Shown piece by piece: positions 35,699 to 46,122 of a stretch of 64,000 bases of DNA (position 1 is the first letter of the stretch; each line of letters starts with the position of its first letter). The position numbers were made by a program, and so were the translations under genes. Source of the DNA: an uncultured Amylibacter sp. (lineage in GTDB: Bacteria > Pseudomonadota > Alphaproteobacteria > Rhodobacterales > Rhodobacteraceae); contig OY365741.1 in assembly GCA_959347425.1 (NCBI GenBank), positions 1,078,501-1,142,500 of the forward strand. Direction: 5' to 3'. A model generated the notes under the pieces. It saw only the letters and a list, made by a program, of their open reading frames with translations, searched no databases and had not been told where the DNA came from.

Positions 35699-36598
35699 TT
35701 ATGAAAAAATAATAGACGCGAGCCGCCGCCGACCCGCCTGCGCCAATTCATTATCCGCACCCAAGGACTCAAAAATCTTTAACAACTGCTCTTTCGCGGC
35801 ACCATCATTCCACGTGGCATCACGGGCAAAAATCGCCAGCAGAGCGTCCATTGCCGCCTCTGGTCTTTGCGCTGCCAGCTCTGCCAAAGCCAAATCAAAC
35901 TGGGCGGCAAAATCGTTGGGGTTCTTATCAACCGCCACGCGCAACGCGATTATATCGCCAACGCCACGGGCTTGGTCAATCAAATCCATCTGGGCAGTCA
36001 GGGCGATAACTCCAGCATCGGCGGTTAAATCTGGCGTGGCCTGCGCCAAAATATCACGGGCAGAGTCCATATCCTCGGCGGCAATATGGGCGCGAACCAG
36101 CCCGATAAAGGCGGGGATGTTGGCGGGGTCTTCGCCCCGCACCGCGGCAAAAACCTCAATCGCACTGGCGGTATCGCCCGCGTCCAGCATTTTTTGCGCC
36201 TCCTCCACCGCCTGTTCCAGCCCGTCATCGGGCGCGCCGCCCAGCAAACCCGCGACAAAGGTTTTCACCTCGGACGGAGTCTTCGCCCCCATAAATCCAT
36301 CAATCGGTTGCCCATTGACAAAGGCAAAAACGGCGGGGATGGATTGGACGCGCAGGCTCTGCGCGATGCGCGGGCTTTTATCAACGTCCAGTTTGACCAG
36401 TTTGATTTTGCCCTTGGCGGCGGTGACTTCGGATTCCAACGCGGGGGTCAGGGTTCTGCACGGCTCGCGCATAGGCGCGGTGAAGATGACAATCACGGGA
36501 GTGGTTTTGGAGGCCTCTATAACATCGGCCATAAAGGTGGCTTCGCTCGCGGTCTTTATTATGTCGGTTGCGGGGGCGGGGGTGTTGAGGTCTAGCAT
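35699..36598 (-). CDS. Thioredoxin-TPR chaperone (YbbN/CnoX family), CxxC degenerate
   Basis: 299 residues. Thioredoxin fold at residues 15-125, with the active site reading APMREPC (residues 41-47): only the second Cys remains of CxxC. A TPR-like C-terminal half (residues 135-295, repeated Ala-rich helices) follows. E. coli CnoX (YbbN) likewise has a single active-site Cys (SxxC) and acts as a chaperedoxin delivering clients to GroEL. No strong ribosome-binding site is seen. Upstream of eda. Confidence 0.85.
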   Translation of the reverse strand: MLDLNTPAPATDIIKTASEATFMADVIEASKTTPVIVIFTAPMREPCRTLTPALESEVTAAKGKIKLVKLDVDKSPRIAQSLRVQSIPAVFAFVNGQPIDGFMGAKTPSEVKTFVAGLLGGAPDDGLEQAVEEAQKMLDAGDTASAIEVFAAVRGEDPANIPAFIGLVRAHIAAEDMDSARDILAQATPDLTADAGVIALTAQMDLIDQARGVGDIIALRVAVDKNPNDFAAQFDLALAELAAQRPEAAMDALLAIFARDATWNDGAAKEQLLKIFESLGADNELAQAGRRRLASIIFS

Positions 36599-36726
36599 GG
36601 GTGTTCGTTTTTATGTTTGGATGGAAATAGTCGTTTAGCGGGTTTTGAATAAATTGGCAAGGATTTTTAATAATGAATATTTTTGCCACGTCTTGGCTGG
36701 TCGGTATTTAAAAAAATAACTAATCC

Positions 36727-37530
36727 CTAAATATCCACAACTAAAAACACCGGCACATGGTCGGATGGCTGTTGCCAGCTACGCGTGTCACGCACGATAC
36801 CCGCATCTTGCACGGCATCCGCCAAATCGGCACTCACCCAAATATGGTCTAACCGCCGCCCACGGTCACGTGTCAAATCCTCCGGATTCCACAAAGGCAC
36901 ACGATACGTCCACCACGAATACCGCCCGCGCCCCGCATCAGGCAAATACGGCGCGACCGCATCAACCCAAGGGCCACTATCGCGCATCGCCTGCAAACGT
37001 TCCACCTCTGCTGGCGTATGGGAAATAATCTTAATCATTTTTTTATGGTCATAGACATCGGCAGGTGCGGGCGCGATATTAAAATCACCAAGGATAATGG
37101 ATTTGCTCACGGGTTCAGATAAAAACCAATCGCGCATCTCTTCCACAAACCGCAGCTTATGGTCAAACTTTTCATTCTTCACCGCATCGGCGATATTACC
37201 GCCAGAGGGAATATAAAAATTATGAATCCGCAAGCCGTTTTCCAACTGCCCCGCCACATGGCGGGCATCGCCCTTGCCAACAAAATCACGCGAACCCGCG
37301 TCACTCATCGGCAAGCGCGATAAAATCGCCACCCCGTTATAGCCCTTCTGCCCACGTCCAATTAACGAATAACCAAGGGCGGAAAACCCCGCCCTCGGCA
37401 TATCTTCCAGTGGTGATTTACACTCCTGCAAGCACAAAACATCGGGGGCACGATCGCGTAAGAGACGCAAAACCGACTCCTCACGCAACCGCACCGAATT
37501 GATATTCCACGTGGCAATGGTAATCGCCAT
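36727..37530 (-). CDS. xth: Exodeoxyribonuclease III
   Basis: 267 residues, normal length. Endonuclease/exonuclease/phosphatase family: TWNINSVRLR at the N-terminus, LCLQECKSP with the metal Glu, GDFNIAP, and the terminal SDHVPVFL with catalytic Asp-His. It repairs abasic sites. Its ATG overlaps the stop of the upstream response regulator by one base (TAATG), so the two are translationally coupled. Confidence 0.94.
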   Translation of the reverse strand: MAITIATWNINSVRLREESVLRLLRDRAPDVLCLQECKSPLEDMPRAGFSALGYSLIGRGQKGYNGVAILSRLPMSDAGSRDFVGKGDARHVAGQLENGLRIHNFYIPSGGNIADAVKNEKFDHKLRFVEEMRDWFLSEPVSKSIILGDFNIAPAPADVYDHKKMIKIISHTPAEVERLQAMRDSGPWVDAVAPYLPDAGRGRYSWWTYRVPLWNPEDLTRDRGRRLDHIWVSADLADAVQDAGIVRDTRSWQQPSDHVPVFLVVDI

Positions 37531-38216
37531 TAGGCAACCAGTCGATAGCCACCAGATTCGGTCACCAGCAGGCGCACATTTGTGGGATCGGGTTCAATCT
37601 TTTGGCGCAAACGGTAAATATGGGTCTCTAACGTGTGGGTTGTGACTTCGGCATGATAGCCCCAAACCTCGTGCAATAAAACCTCCCGCGCGACAACGCC
37701 CTCTTGCGAATGATACAGGAATTTCAAAATATTGGTTTCCTTTTCGGTCAGGCGGACTTTTTTATTATCACCGGTAAAGAGCATCTTTGCCCCAGGTTTA
37801 AAGGTATAAGGACCTATGCCAAAACTCGCATCTTCAGAGTGTTCATGCTGGCGCAGTTGCGCCCGAATCCGTGCCAAAAGCACTGGGAATTTTATCGGTT
37901 TGGAGATGTAATCATTCGCGCCCGCGTCCAATCCGTAAATCGTATCGGAATCGCTGTCTTGGGCGGTCAACATGACTATCGGGCATTTTATCGCTTGCTT
38001 GCGCAATAAACGGCACAATTCGCGCCCGTCCATGTCAGGCATCCCGACATCCAAAATCACCAAATCATACATGGCTTCCTTGGCACGAGCCAGCGCCGAG
38101 GCTCCGTCTTCGGCTTCATAAACATCAAAATCCCCGCTGAGGACAAGCTGTTCTGCCAAAACCTCGCGCAAATCACAATCGTCATCGACAAGCAGTATTT
38201 TTTTAAGGTTGCTCAT
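37530..38216 (-). CDS. OmpR-family response regulator
   Basis: 228 residues. Receiver at residues 6-118 (ILLVDDDCDL, phospho-Asp in LVILDVGMP, Lys in YISKPIKFP), then a winged-helix output domain (RLTEKETNILKFLY, THTLETHIYRLRQKIEP, SGGYRL). The output domain is close to those of alphaproteobacterial regulators with no fixed name; I do not assign a symbol. No sensor kinase is adjacent. Coupled to xth. Divergent from ribA. Confidence 0.92.
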   Translation of the reverse strand: MSNLKKILLVDDDCDLREVLAEQLVLSGDFDVYEAEDGASALARAKEAMYDLVILDVGMPDMDGRELCRLLRKQAIKCPIVMLTAQDSDSDTIYGLDAGANDYISKPIKFPVLLARIRAQLRQHEHSEDASFGIGPYTFKPGAKMLFTGDNKKVRLTEKETNILKFLYHSQEGVVAREVLLHEVWGYHAEVTTHTLETHIYRLRQKIEPDPTNVRLLVTESGGYRLVA

Positions 38217-38348
38217 TTTTTTTGTTCCTTTTGTTTTTAGGGCGGGGGGTGAATTTGTGTCCCGCTCTTTGCTAAAATGGCGATTTTTTCGGTAAGTTCA
38301 ATGAAAAGCGTCAGGGCTCACGCGATAGTGTCAAATTCGGCTAAAATG

Positions 38349-38377
38349 TTTCATTTTTGCCAAGGTGGCGGTATAAT
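38349..38377 (+). promoter_or_regulatory. Candidate promoter of ribA
   Basis: Perfect -10 TATAAT at 38372-38377 with a 17-base spacer from a poor -35 TTTCAT at 38349-38354; 33 bases before the ribA ATG. The rest of the 194-base region between the response regulator and ribA shows nothing distinctive; no FMN riboswitch was recognised. Confidence 0.5.
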
Positions 38378-38410
38378 TTCGCGCGGTTTTGTAATATAAG
38401 CGGGGGTATT

Positions 38411-39505
38411 ATGACAGTGAAATCGACATTAGCTCTGACAAACAGCGAACAAATTGCCCGTATTAAAACAAATTTACGCGTGGGGGCGGGGTTTGTTTTA
38501 GCGGGGGGCACTCGGCAATGGGGGGTTTTCGCGGCGGAATCTTTGGATGGCGGGCGTCTGGCTGGGATGCACGAATTTGGTGCGGTGTCCATGATTATCA
38601 CGGGGCGACGGGCGCAGACGCTTTCGCTTTGGTCACCACAGAGCGATTATGCTGCCGTTGCCGTGCCGAATACTGCCGATTTTTATTGGGTACAGGCCAT
38701 GGCCGATCCGTCCTGTGATTTGAATGTGCCACTAAAGGGGCCGTTTGGTGCGGGGGCGGAGTTGCCCGATGGGATGGCGAAGACTCTGCTGGATTTATGT
38801 AAATCTGCCTATCTTTTGCCATCGGTTCTGGTTGTGGAATTGCCCGCGAACGGGGCGGTGGATATTGGGCTAGACACGATAGCCCACGATATTTTGCAAG
38901 CTCACCTAGCCCGCCCGCCACAGGTGCAATTGGTATCTTCTGCCCGTGTGCCTTTGGCGATGTGCGCCGATACAACCCTGCATACTTATCGCCCTGATGA
39001 TGGCAGTGCCGAGCATTATGCGATAGAAATCGGGCAACCTGCCCGCGATTCGGCGGTGCTGGTACGGTTGCATTCCGCGTGTTTCACTGGCGATTTGCTG
39101 GGCAGTTTGAAATGCGATTGTGGGGCGCAATTAAATACCGCGTTAAATCGTATGGTGGCGAAAGGGGCGGGGGTGTTGCTCTATATGAATCAAGAGGGGC
39201 GAGGTATTGGCCTCGCCAATAAAATGCGCGCCTATCGGTTGCAGAGCCTCGGCTTTGATACGGTAGAGGCGAACCATCGGCTGGGGTTTGAGGATGATGA
39301 ACGCGATTTTGCCCTTGGCGCACAGATTATCCGCGCCCTTGGATTTGGGGAAATTCACCTGATGACGAATAATCCATTGAAGGTTAAAATGATGTCCTCG
39401 GCGGGGGTATCTGTAAGCGAACAAGTGCCGTTGCGGGTCGGCAAAACCGCGCAGAACGCCGATTATTTACATACCAAAGCGACAAAATCTGGGCATGTGT
39501 TGTAA
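38411..39505 (+). CDS. ribA: GTP cyclohydrolase II with N-terminal extension
   Basis: 364 residues. The C-terminal ~200 residues are GTP cyclohydrolase II: zinc site CFTGDLLGSLKCDCG, then NQEGRGIGLANKM and TNNPLKV. It opens GTP for riboflavin synthesis. The N-terminal ~160 residues form an extension of a type found in alphaproteobacterial stand-alone RibA proteins; it is not a DHBP synthase with intact catalytic motifs. The ATG at 38411 follows GGGGG. Confidence 0.92.
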   Translation: MTVKSTLALTNSEQIARIKTNLRVGAGFVLAGGTRQWGVFAAESLDGGRLAGMHEFGAVSMIITGRRAQTLSLWSPQSDYAAVAVPNTADFYWVQAMADPSCDLNVPLKGPFGAGAELPDGMAKTLLDLCKSAYLLPSVLVVELPANGAVDIGLDTIAHDILQAHLARPPQVQLVSSARVPLAMCADTTLHTYRPDDGSAEHYAIEIGQPARDSAVLVRLHSACFTGDLLGSLKCDCGAQLNTALNRMVAKGAGVLLYMNQEGRGIGLANKMRAYRLQSLGFDTVEANHRLGFEDDERDFALGAQIIRALGFGEIHLMTNNPLKVKMMSSAGVSVSEQVPLRVGKTAQNADYLHTKATKSGHVL

Positions 39506-39535
39506 GGGTTTTTTGATGATTTTTTGGGGGAATTT

Positions 39536-40066
39536 ATGAAAACGGCTGGGTTTTATGATTTGGTGATTACACGCAAGCGAGCCCGCTTTTGCGGGCGAGC
39601 CTTTGCGATTAGCATTGGCTTTGGCGGGATTGGCGATAAAGGGGGTGAGGGCGATGGTATCACCCCAAAAGGGCGGTATCGGTTGTTATCGGTGAAATAC
39701 CGCGCCGATAAACTCTATCCACCGCAGGTGGCGGGCGCACGAGTTGCGCCAATTTATCGCGATGATATTTGGATTGATGATGCTCGCAGTGCCGATTACA
39801 ATCGGGGTTTGCGCTGTTGTAAGCCCGCGTATAGCCACGAGCGGTTGTATCGTCCAGATAGGCTCTACGATATTATTGGGGTTTTGGATTTTAATATGGC
39901 AGAAACCCCTGAAAAACCTTGCCCTGGTGCGGGCTCGGCAATTTTCTTGCATGTATGGCGTAGCCCGTCGCATCCCACCATGGGCTGTGTTGGTTTTGCC
40001 CGCCACGATTTATATTGGATTTTTCAAAACTGGCAAAGGCAAAGCCGCGTTGTGATTAACGCCTAA
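39536..40066 (+). CDS. L,D-transpeptidase (YkuD) family protein
   Basis: 176 residues. The YkuD catalytic signature is near the end: HVWRSPSHPTMGCVGF, with the His and Cys in place. GITPKGRYRLL upstream is typical. Such enzymes cross-link peptidoglycan or attach proteins to it. No obvious signal peptide is present, unusual for an envelope enzyme, although many short alphaproteobacterial members also lack one. Start at ATG 39536 after GGGGG. The TAA lies in a TAAAAAT heptamer array. Confidence 0.85.
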   Translation: MKTAGFYDLVITRKRARFCGRAFAISIGFGGIGDKGGEGDGITPKGRYRLLSVKYRADKLYPPQVAGARVAPIYRDDIWIDDARSADYNRGLRCCKPAYSHERLYRPDRLYDIIGVLDFNMAETPEKPCPGAGSAIFLHVWRSPSHPTMGCVGFARHDLYWIFQNWQRQSRVVINA

Positions 40067-40084
40067 AAATTAAAAATTAAAAAT
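40064..40084. repeat. TAAAAAT x3 heptamer array with both convergent stop codons
   Basis: Three perfect TAAAAAT units. The first TAA is the stop of the L,D-transpeptidase gene; the inverse complement supplies the last codons (GAT AAT TTT) and TAA of the tolC-like gene on the other strand. Confidence 0.8.
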
Positions 40085-41507
40085 TATCTTCAATCTTTTT
40101 CAACAGCTTTAACCGTCTTTCGCCCAAACTAGATTCGGTCACCTTGGCCTTCTGTTCATCAGAATAAGGTGCAGTAACGGGATCTTGCACACCTTCCAAT
40201 CCCAAATAATTGGCGTTTAACAGACCAATCTCTGCCAAAATCGTATAAACCGCAATAAATTCCTCCCGCTCGGCACGAATGAAGTTTGAACGCGCCGATA
40301 ACAGCTCCTGCTCCGTATCCAAAACATCCAGAGTCGTCCGTGCGCCCAATTTTGCCTCTTGCGTGATACCTTCAAACGCCAGTTGCGCCGATTCTATCTG
40401 GCTTTGCGCCGCCGCTTTTTCAGATATTGTTGCCCGCCAATTCGCGTAAGCCGAATACACACGCTGACGTTGACTGCGCAACTGGTCACTTAATTGTGCA
40501 CTGGCGGCCAATATTCCCGCATGCGCCGCGCGTTTGGCAGAGTTCAACATCCCGCCCTGATACAAAGGTACGTTGAGATTCACCGATGCCGTTAAAACAT
40601 CCGATTCTTCTGGAAACTCATTGCTACGGGTAATCCCATAATTCACACTCCCCGTCACACTCGGCACAACCGTGCGATAGGCGCGTTTTAATTGGAACTC
40701 GGCCGCGGTAAGGGTCAATCGCGCCGCCAAAATACTGGGATGTTTTGCCAAAGCGAGGGTTTCCGCCTCATCCGCAGAGGGTGGAATATCGGGCGTAAAA
40801 TCAGGCATCATCAAATCAATCGGCGCGGTGCCGATGACGGATTGATACTGCGCGATGGAGGATTTTAACGTCCCCTTGGAGCGTTCCAGACGACCCGTTG
40901 CCGCCGCCAATCGCGCCTTTGCTTGGCTGACATCAGTGCGAGTCACCGCACCCAATGCGAATCTATCTTGGACGGCACGGGCTTGTTCGGTTAAAACACG
41001 GACATTGTTTTCGTTTATGGCGATTTCTTGTTGGTGGCTTTGCACATTGAAAAACGCGTTGATAGCCATTAATAAAATTGATTGTTCGGTTAGGATTTGG
41101 TTTTGCCTGGCGCGTTCGGATTCGGCTATGGTTGAATTGATATTGGAAAAGGTACGCCCGCCGTCCCAGATTAGTTGTTCCACAGCGATGCTGGCACGTT
41201 GGGTGTTGCTGGCGTTCAAAATACCTTCGGTTTTCGGTTCAGTCCGTCCAGCACTCGCACTGAGATTAACAGTGGGTAAATAGGCGGCACGGGCGCGGGC
41301 AATCGCTTCGTCCGATTGACGGACAGCAGCGCGGGAGGCGCGGAGCTGGTCGGAAGACGTATAGGCCGCACTTAACGCGTCCTTTAAACTGGTTTGGGCA
41401 AAGCTGGCAGAAACACCTAATGGCATACCAAGCACAAAACTGGCAAGAACCACGCTTATTATTCTTTGCATTTTATTATTATTTTTATTTTTTTTACTCT
41501 GTATCAT
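40077..41507 (-). CDS. TolC-family outer-membrane channel protein
   Basis: 476 residues. Signal peptide after a basic lead (QRIISVVLASFVLGMP, cleavage after SFA), then long coiled helices and the repeated TolC pattern (RASRAAVRQSDEAIARARA; ALGAVTRTDVSQAKARLAA; LGARTTLDVLDTEQELLSA). It forms the outer-membrane duct for type I secretion or efflux. ATG 41507, with GGAAAA upstream, is preferred over the internal ATG at 41471. It follows an isoaspartyl methyltransferase homolog, an arrangement conserved in Alphaproteobacteria. Confidence 0.92.
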   Translation of the reverse strand: MIQSKKNKNNNKMQRIISVVLASFVLGMPLGVSASFAQTSLKDALSAAYTSSDQLRASRAAVRQSDEAIARARAAYLPTVNLSASAGRTEPKTEGILNASNTQRASIAVEQLIWDGGRTFSNINSTIAESERARQNQILTEQSILLMAINAFFNVQSHQQEIAINENNVRVLTEQARAVQDRFALGAVTRTDVSQAKARLAAATGRLERSKGTLKSSIAQYQSVIGTAPIDLMMPDFTPDIPPSADEAETLALAKHPSILAARLTLTAAEFQLKRAYRTVVPSVTGSVNYGITRSNEFPEESDVLTASVNLNVPLYQGGMLNSAKRAAHAGILAASAQLSDQLRSQRQRVYSAYANWRATISEKAAAQSQIESAQLAFEGITQEAKLGARTTLDVLDTEQELLSARSNFIRAEREEFIAVYTILAEIGLLNANYLGLEGVQDPVTAPYSDEQKAKVTESSLGERRLKLLKKIEDNF

Positions 41508-41546
41508 TTTTCCTGTTCCTGTTTTTATTATTATAGGTTTCATTCG

Positions 41547-42212
41547 TTAAAATGAAAACCCCGTTTCCATATCAAATTCCGCCAATATCGGCGCGGTTGC
41601 ATCAAACGCATCACGCCAAGCAATCGCGTCCTTTATTTTTATCCCTATACGACATTTGCCACCCGCACCTTGATTAAAAATCGCGCAAATCCGCCCGCCG
41701 TCATTTAATTGCGCAATCAATCGCGGGGGAATAATTTTTACCCCGCCTTGAATAATAATCACATCGTACGGACCATGGCGCACCGCACCCATCCCCAATC
41801 CACGACAGAGAATTAACGCAGTATCCACCCCCGCCTGCATCACCCTTTCGCTGGCTTGACTGGCTTGGAGCTCATCGCTCTCCACCCCGACAACCGCCTG
41901 GGCTAACTGCCCCAAAATCGCGCAGGAATAGCCCAAACCACAGGCGATATCCAAAACAATCTCTGACTTTTGGATATTAAGAACCTCTAACATCTTGGCA
42001 AAAATCCGCGGATCCAGCAACACCCGCCCGTTTGCCAAAGACAAATGCCCGCCCATATAAGCAAGGGGTTTTTTATCAATCGGCACGAAACATTCACGGG
42101 CGGTCTGCAAAAACGCCGCCAGAATGGGAAAGCGGGTCACATCACTGGGGCGGATTTGGCAATCCACCATAGTGCGCCGTGCGTCGGCGTAATTTATCTG
42201 TGTATCGGTCAT
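41547..42212 (-). CDS. Protein-L-isoaspartate O-methyltransferase homolog
   Basis: 221 residues. N-terminal MVDCQIRPSDVT and FVPIDKKPLAYMG, AdoMet-binding motif VLDIACGLGYSCAIL. This alphaproteobacterial branch usually sits before tolC, as here; family members repair isoaspartyl residues, but the branch diverges in substrate-binding regions and its activity is not established. ATG at 42212 with AGAGGG upstream. Confidence 0.85.
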   Translation of the reverse strand: MTDTQINYADARRTMVDCQIRPSDVTRFPILAAFLQTARECFVPIDKKPLAYMGGHLSLANGRVLLDPRIFAKMLEVLNIQKSEIVLDIACGLGYSCAILGQLAQAVVGVESDELQASQASERVMQAGVDTALILCRGLGMGAVRHGPYDVIIIQGGVKIIPPRLIAQLNDGGRICAIFNQGAGGKCRIGIKIKDAIAWRDAFDATAPILAEFDMETGFSF

Positions 42213-42318
42213 CAAAGCCCTCTTATTTCACCAAACTATAAAGGTTTTTTGCCCCGCTTGCAAGGGCGGTTTTGCGCAGGGGGTTTCACAAGAAGTTCAA
42301 AAGGGGTTCAAAAGGGCT

Positions 42319-43323
42319 TTACCCCAGCCCAATATCATCGGTTTTTATCGGAATTTTCACGCCTTTACCCTCGCCATCCTCCTCCCGCACCGCAGTATGA
42401 TGCAGGTATTCATGCGGATAAAGCCCCAAAACCCGTTTCGCACGAAAAATAAACAATCGGGCAATCCCGCGATTATCACCAAAGCCCGGGGCGGTTTTAT
42501 CGGTCGGAAACCGCGCCCGCCAGCCTTGGGGAAACCGCAAGTCCGTATGGGTTTCAATCCTATCCACCATCCAAATAAGCGCGATATTGCTAATCCCCCG
42601 CGCGATTTGGAAATCATCCAAATGCCCGCCAATATCGCCATGCGCTCCTTTGAACCAAACCTGCTCCATCACTCCGCCCCAATCCTTACCGACATTCCAC
42701 ATCACAGGTTTGTAATCCGTGCGGGATTCATCCCGTGCCAAGGCGTGGAAAGCAAACCGTGTGGAGGCATTGATTCTATCATTGTGAAATTCGGTCGCCA
42801 TCGGCGCAAGCCGCGATAAAATCGGATAGGGTATCCCCAAGGCTTTCACCGTGTCCCACAGTCCTATCAGCTCAATCTTCACATCATGATGACACCGCCC
42901 ATAGCAAAAGGCACGGCGGATTTTCTCAGGCGGTTTGCGTTCATAGATACGAAACGCGTTCATCACATTGCGCTGGGTTGCCTGCTCGTAGCGCAACAAT
43001 CCCAATTTCGCAATCATCCCCGCCAAGGAGCGCACGGCATAGGCCCCACGACTATACCCGAATAGGTAAATCTTATCGCCTTTGCGATAGCGGCTGGATA
43101 ATTGGGCGTAGGCATCGCGGATGGAATGGTTAATCCCCATGCCAGAGGCCATAACGAGGAATTTCCAAAACCCTTTGCCCTGCACACCCTCGTCATACCA
43201 AATGACCGTGTCCTTTTTATCCACCGCTTCGCTGAGCAGTTTGTATAAAAGCCCGGCATTCGTCTCATGCCCTTTGCTGAGGCGGGATTGCGTGCCGTCA
43301 ATAATGATAACGTGGTGGGTCAT
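42319..43323 (-). CDS. DUF2235 alpha/beta-hydrolase
   Basis: 334 residues. The nucleophile elbow GYSRG (LFGYSRGAYAVRSLAG, near residue 95) and WFKGAHGDIGGH are DUF2235 signatures. The family includes T6SS phospholipase effectors (Tle1) but also many chromosomal proteins; no T6SS genes are here. The N-terminus VIIIDGTQ is the conserved first strand. The ATG is directly preceded by a TTAGTTG heptamer array with no ribosome-binding site. Confidence 0.85.
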   Translation of the reverse strand: MTHHVIIIDGTQSRLSKGHETNAGLLYKLLSEAVDKKDTVIWYDEGVQGKGFWKFLVMASGMGINHSIRDAYAQLSSRYRKGDKIYLFGYSRGAYAVRSLAGMIAKLGLLRYEQATQRNVMNAFRIYERKPPEKIRRAFCYGRCHHDVKIELIGLWDTVKALGIPYPILSRLAPMATEFHNDRINASTRFAFHALARDESRTDYKPVMWNVGKDWGGVMEQVWFKGAHGDIGGHLDDFQIARGISNIALIWMVDRIETHTDLRFPQGWRARFPTDKTAPGFGDNRGIARLFIFRAKRVLGLYPHEYLHHTAVREEDGEGKGVKIPIKTDDIGLG

Positions 43324-43326
43324 GTG

Positions 43327-43361
43327 TTAGTTATTAGTTGTTAGTTGTTAGTTGTTAGTTA
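43327..43361. repeat. Heptamer array TTAGTTG (5 units), left arm
   Basis: TTAGTTA, TTAGTTG, TTAGTTG, TTAGTTG, TTAGTTA. It starts 3 bases upstream of the DUF2235 start codon and is the inverse complement of the CTAACAA-type array at 43470-43497, so the two arms can form a large stem-loop around about 110 bases. Confidence 0.85.
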
Positions 43362-43469
43362 TTTGGTTATTGGTAACTGCGATAATTAAAAATAGCTCAC
43401 GTCTAGTGGCATTAAAATAAAAATAACTATGGTTCGTTATTTTATTTATATCCATGCGACAAAACCCCA

Positions 43470-44836
<1,367 letters not shown>

Positions 44837-44847
44837 CTAAAAAGTGT

Positions 44848-44875
44848 TTGACTTTAGGGTTTTTTGCGTTAAAGT
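44848..44875 (+). promoter_or_regulatory. Candidate promoter of the structured RNA element
   Basis: TTGACT at 44848-44853, 16-base spacer, TAAAGT at 44870-44875. Predicted start at about 44881-44884 coincides with the first base of the structured element. Confidence 0.5.
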
Positions 44876-44880
44876 CGTTA

Positions 44881-45205
44881 TTGCAACCATTTACGGGTGA
44901 CCGCTGGCGTATAGCTAGTCGGGTCACCACCCAATACAATAACCTCTTCACAGGCGGACTCCGTCTATGGGGATGGTGAATAAGTGGGAACTTTTACCCG
45001 TAAATGTTGCAATGGCCCGACGCTGGTCGGGTTACACTTGTAACTTAACTGGGGTAAATCCTATGACCGCCAAATTTAAACACTTATAGCCCCGCTTTTA
45101 CCAAGTCGGGTTGCCACTGAATACAAGAGCCGATTCGCGGGTTTTATCGCCTGCGATGTGGTAAATAAGTGGTGCTGCTTTGCAACAAGTACTAAGCAAC
45201 CCGAC
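44881..45205 (+). ncRNA. Candidate structured RNA with two tandem modules (unknown class)
   Basis: No gene fits this stretch, but pairing is extensive. Module A (44918-45021) and module B (45105-45205) share the frame GTCGGG - T(C/T)(A/G)CCA - AATACAA - hairpin - TGGT(G/A)A - ATAAGTGG - CCCGAC. The inner stem is TCACCA/TGGTGA in A and TTGCCA/TGGTAA in B, including a C-G to T-A compensatory change. The internal hairpins differ in sequence but not position (AGGCGG/CCGTCT with a 3-base loop; TCGCGGG/CCTGCGA with an 8-base loop). An 18-base 5' arm (44881-44898) pairs with 44996-45012 and competes with A's outer stem. The strand is inferred from the promoter. No T-rich terminator is seen. It does not match tmRNA, RNase P, SRP or 6S features. 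Confidence 0.6.
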
Positions 45206-45221
45206 CCTGATAAAAGCAAAT

Positions 45222-45256
45222 AATCACTAATCATTAATCGTTAATCGTTAATCGTT
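45222..45256. repeat. Heptamer array AATCGTT (5 units) at the end of the EamA gene
   Basis: AATCACT, AATCATT, AATCGTT, AATCGTT, AATCGTT. It encodes the last residues (TIND) and TAA of the EamA-family gene on the minus strand and begins 17 bases after the structured element. Confidence 0.85.
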
Positions 45257-46122
45257 CGCTCGCGCAACAGCAAAAACAACCCAGAGCCAACAATCCCCAC
45301 CGCTCCTATAATCGTCAGTCCATCCAGCCTCTCGCCAAAGATAAAAATCCCCATAATCAGCGCGAAAACCAGCCGAGTATATCGAAACGGCGCAACCACA
45401 GACAACAACGCTATCCGCGTGGCAGAGGTCACGGCGACATAGGCGACAACCCCGCTTAACAACGCCAGCACCGCATAAAACACATACAGCCCATCCATCG
45501 GCTCGCGGGGTTCAAACCCCATCTGCGTTTCAATAAAAACCGCACCCACGCCCACGGGAATGAGCGTTAAATAGCCAAACAAGGACAACTGCATCGTGCT
45601 GATGGGACTGGTCAAAGCGCGGGTTGCCAAATCGCGCACGGACAGCCCAACCGCCGCCGCCGCCGCGAACAAAAGATTGGCATCAAAGCCGTCCGTGCCA
45701 GGTTTAATAATCATCATAACAAAACAAAAGCCCGCGACAATCGCGCTCCACCGCCGCCAGCCGACCGTTTCTTTTAAAAACAAAACCGCGCCAAGCGTGA
45801 CAATCACAGGAATCGATTGATGAATGGCAGAGACGGTAGTCAATGGCGCCAGTGTCACAGCTATGACAATTCCAGCCGAGCCAACGGCTTCGGCCAAATT
45901 GCGCAATAAAACCAGCGGGTGAAAGAAGTTTTTCCAGCGGGGCATTTCACGGCGCGTCAAACAAATCACGGCAAAAATCGGCACCCCACCAAGGCCCAGC
46001 CACAGAATCATCCAACCACCGCTAATCGCTGGGCTAGCCGCCTTTATCGCGCCATCGCACAGAGCGAAAAACAACATGGACACCACCATAAGGCTGATAC
46101 CAAGGGCGGGGCGGTTGGTCAT
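45241..46122 (-). CDS. EamA/DMT-family membrane transporter
   Basis: 293 residues with about ten hydrophobic segments in two EamA halves (about residues 8-140 and 150-285). Family-typical [17 protein letters not shown] and [16 protein letters not shown] near the middle of the first half. Likely a metabolite exporter of the drug/metabolite superfamily; substrate unknown. It overlaps rnhA by 4 bases and ends the ispH-methyltransferase-rnhA-EamA operon. Confidence 0.9.
   Translation of the reverse strand: MTNRPALGISLMVVSMLFFALCDGAIKAASPAISGGWMILWLGLGGVPIFAVICLTRREMPRWKNFFHPLVLLRNLAEAVGSAGIVIAVTLAPLTTVSAIHQSIPVIVTLGAVLFLKETVGWRRWSAIVAGFCFVMMIIKPGTDGFDANLLFAAAAAVGLSVRDLATRALTSPISTMQLSLFGYLTLIPVGVGAVFIETQMGFEPREPMDGLYVFYAVLALLSGVVAYVAVTSATRIALLSVVAPFRYTRLVFALIMGIFIFGERLDGLTIIGAVGIVGSGLFLLLRERTIND

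Noticed and set aside
44881..45205. Structured element as tmRNA, RNase P RNA, SRP RNA or 6S RNA
   Set aside because: No tag-peptide frame ending in Ala-Ala before TAA, no tRNA-like ends, no GAGGAAAGTCC-type P-RNA core, no SRP GNAR tetraloop region, and the tandem modules do not fit the 6S central bubble.
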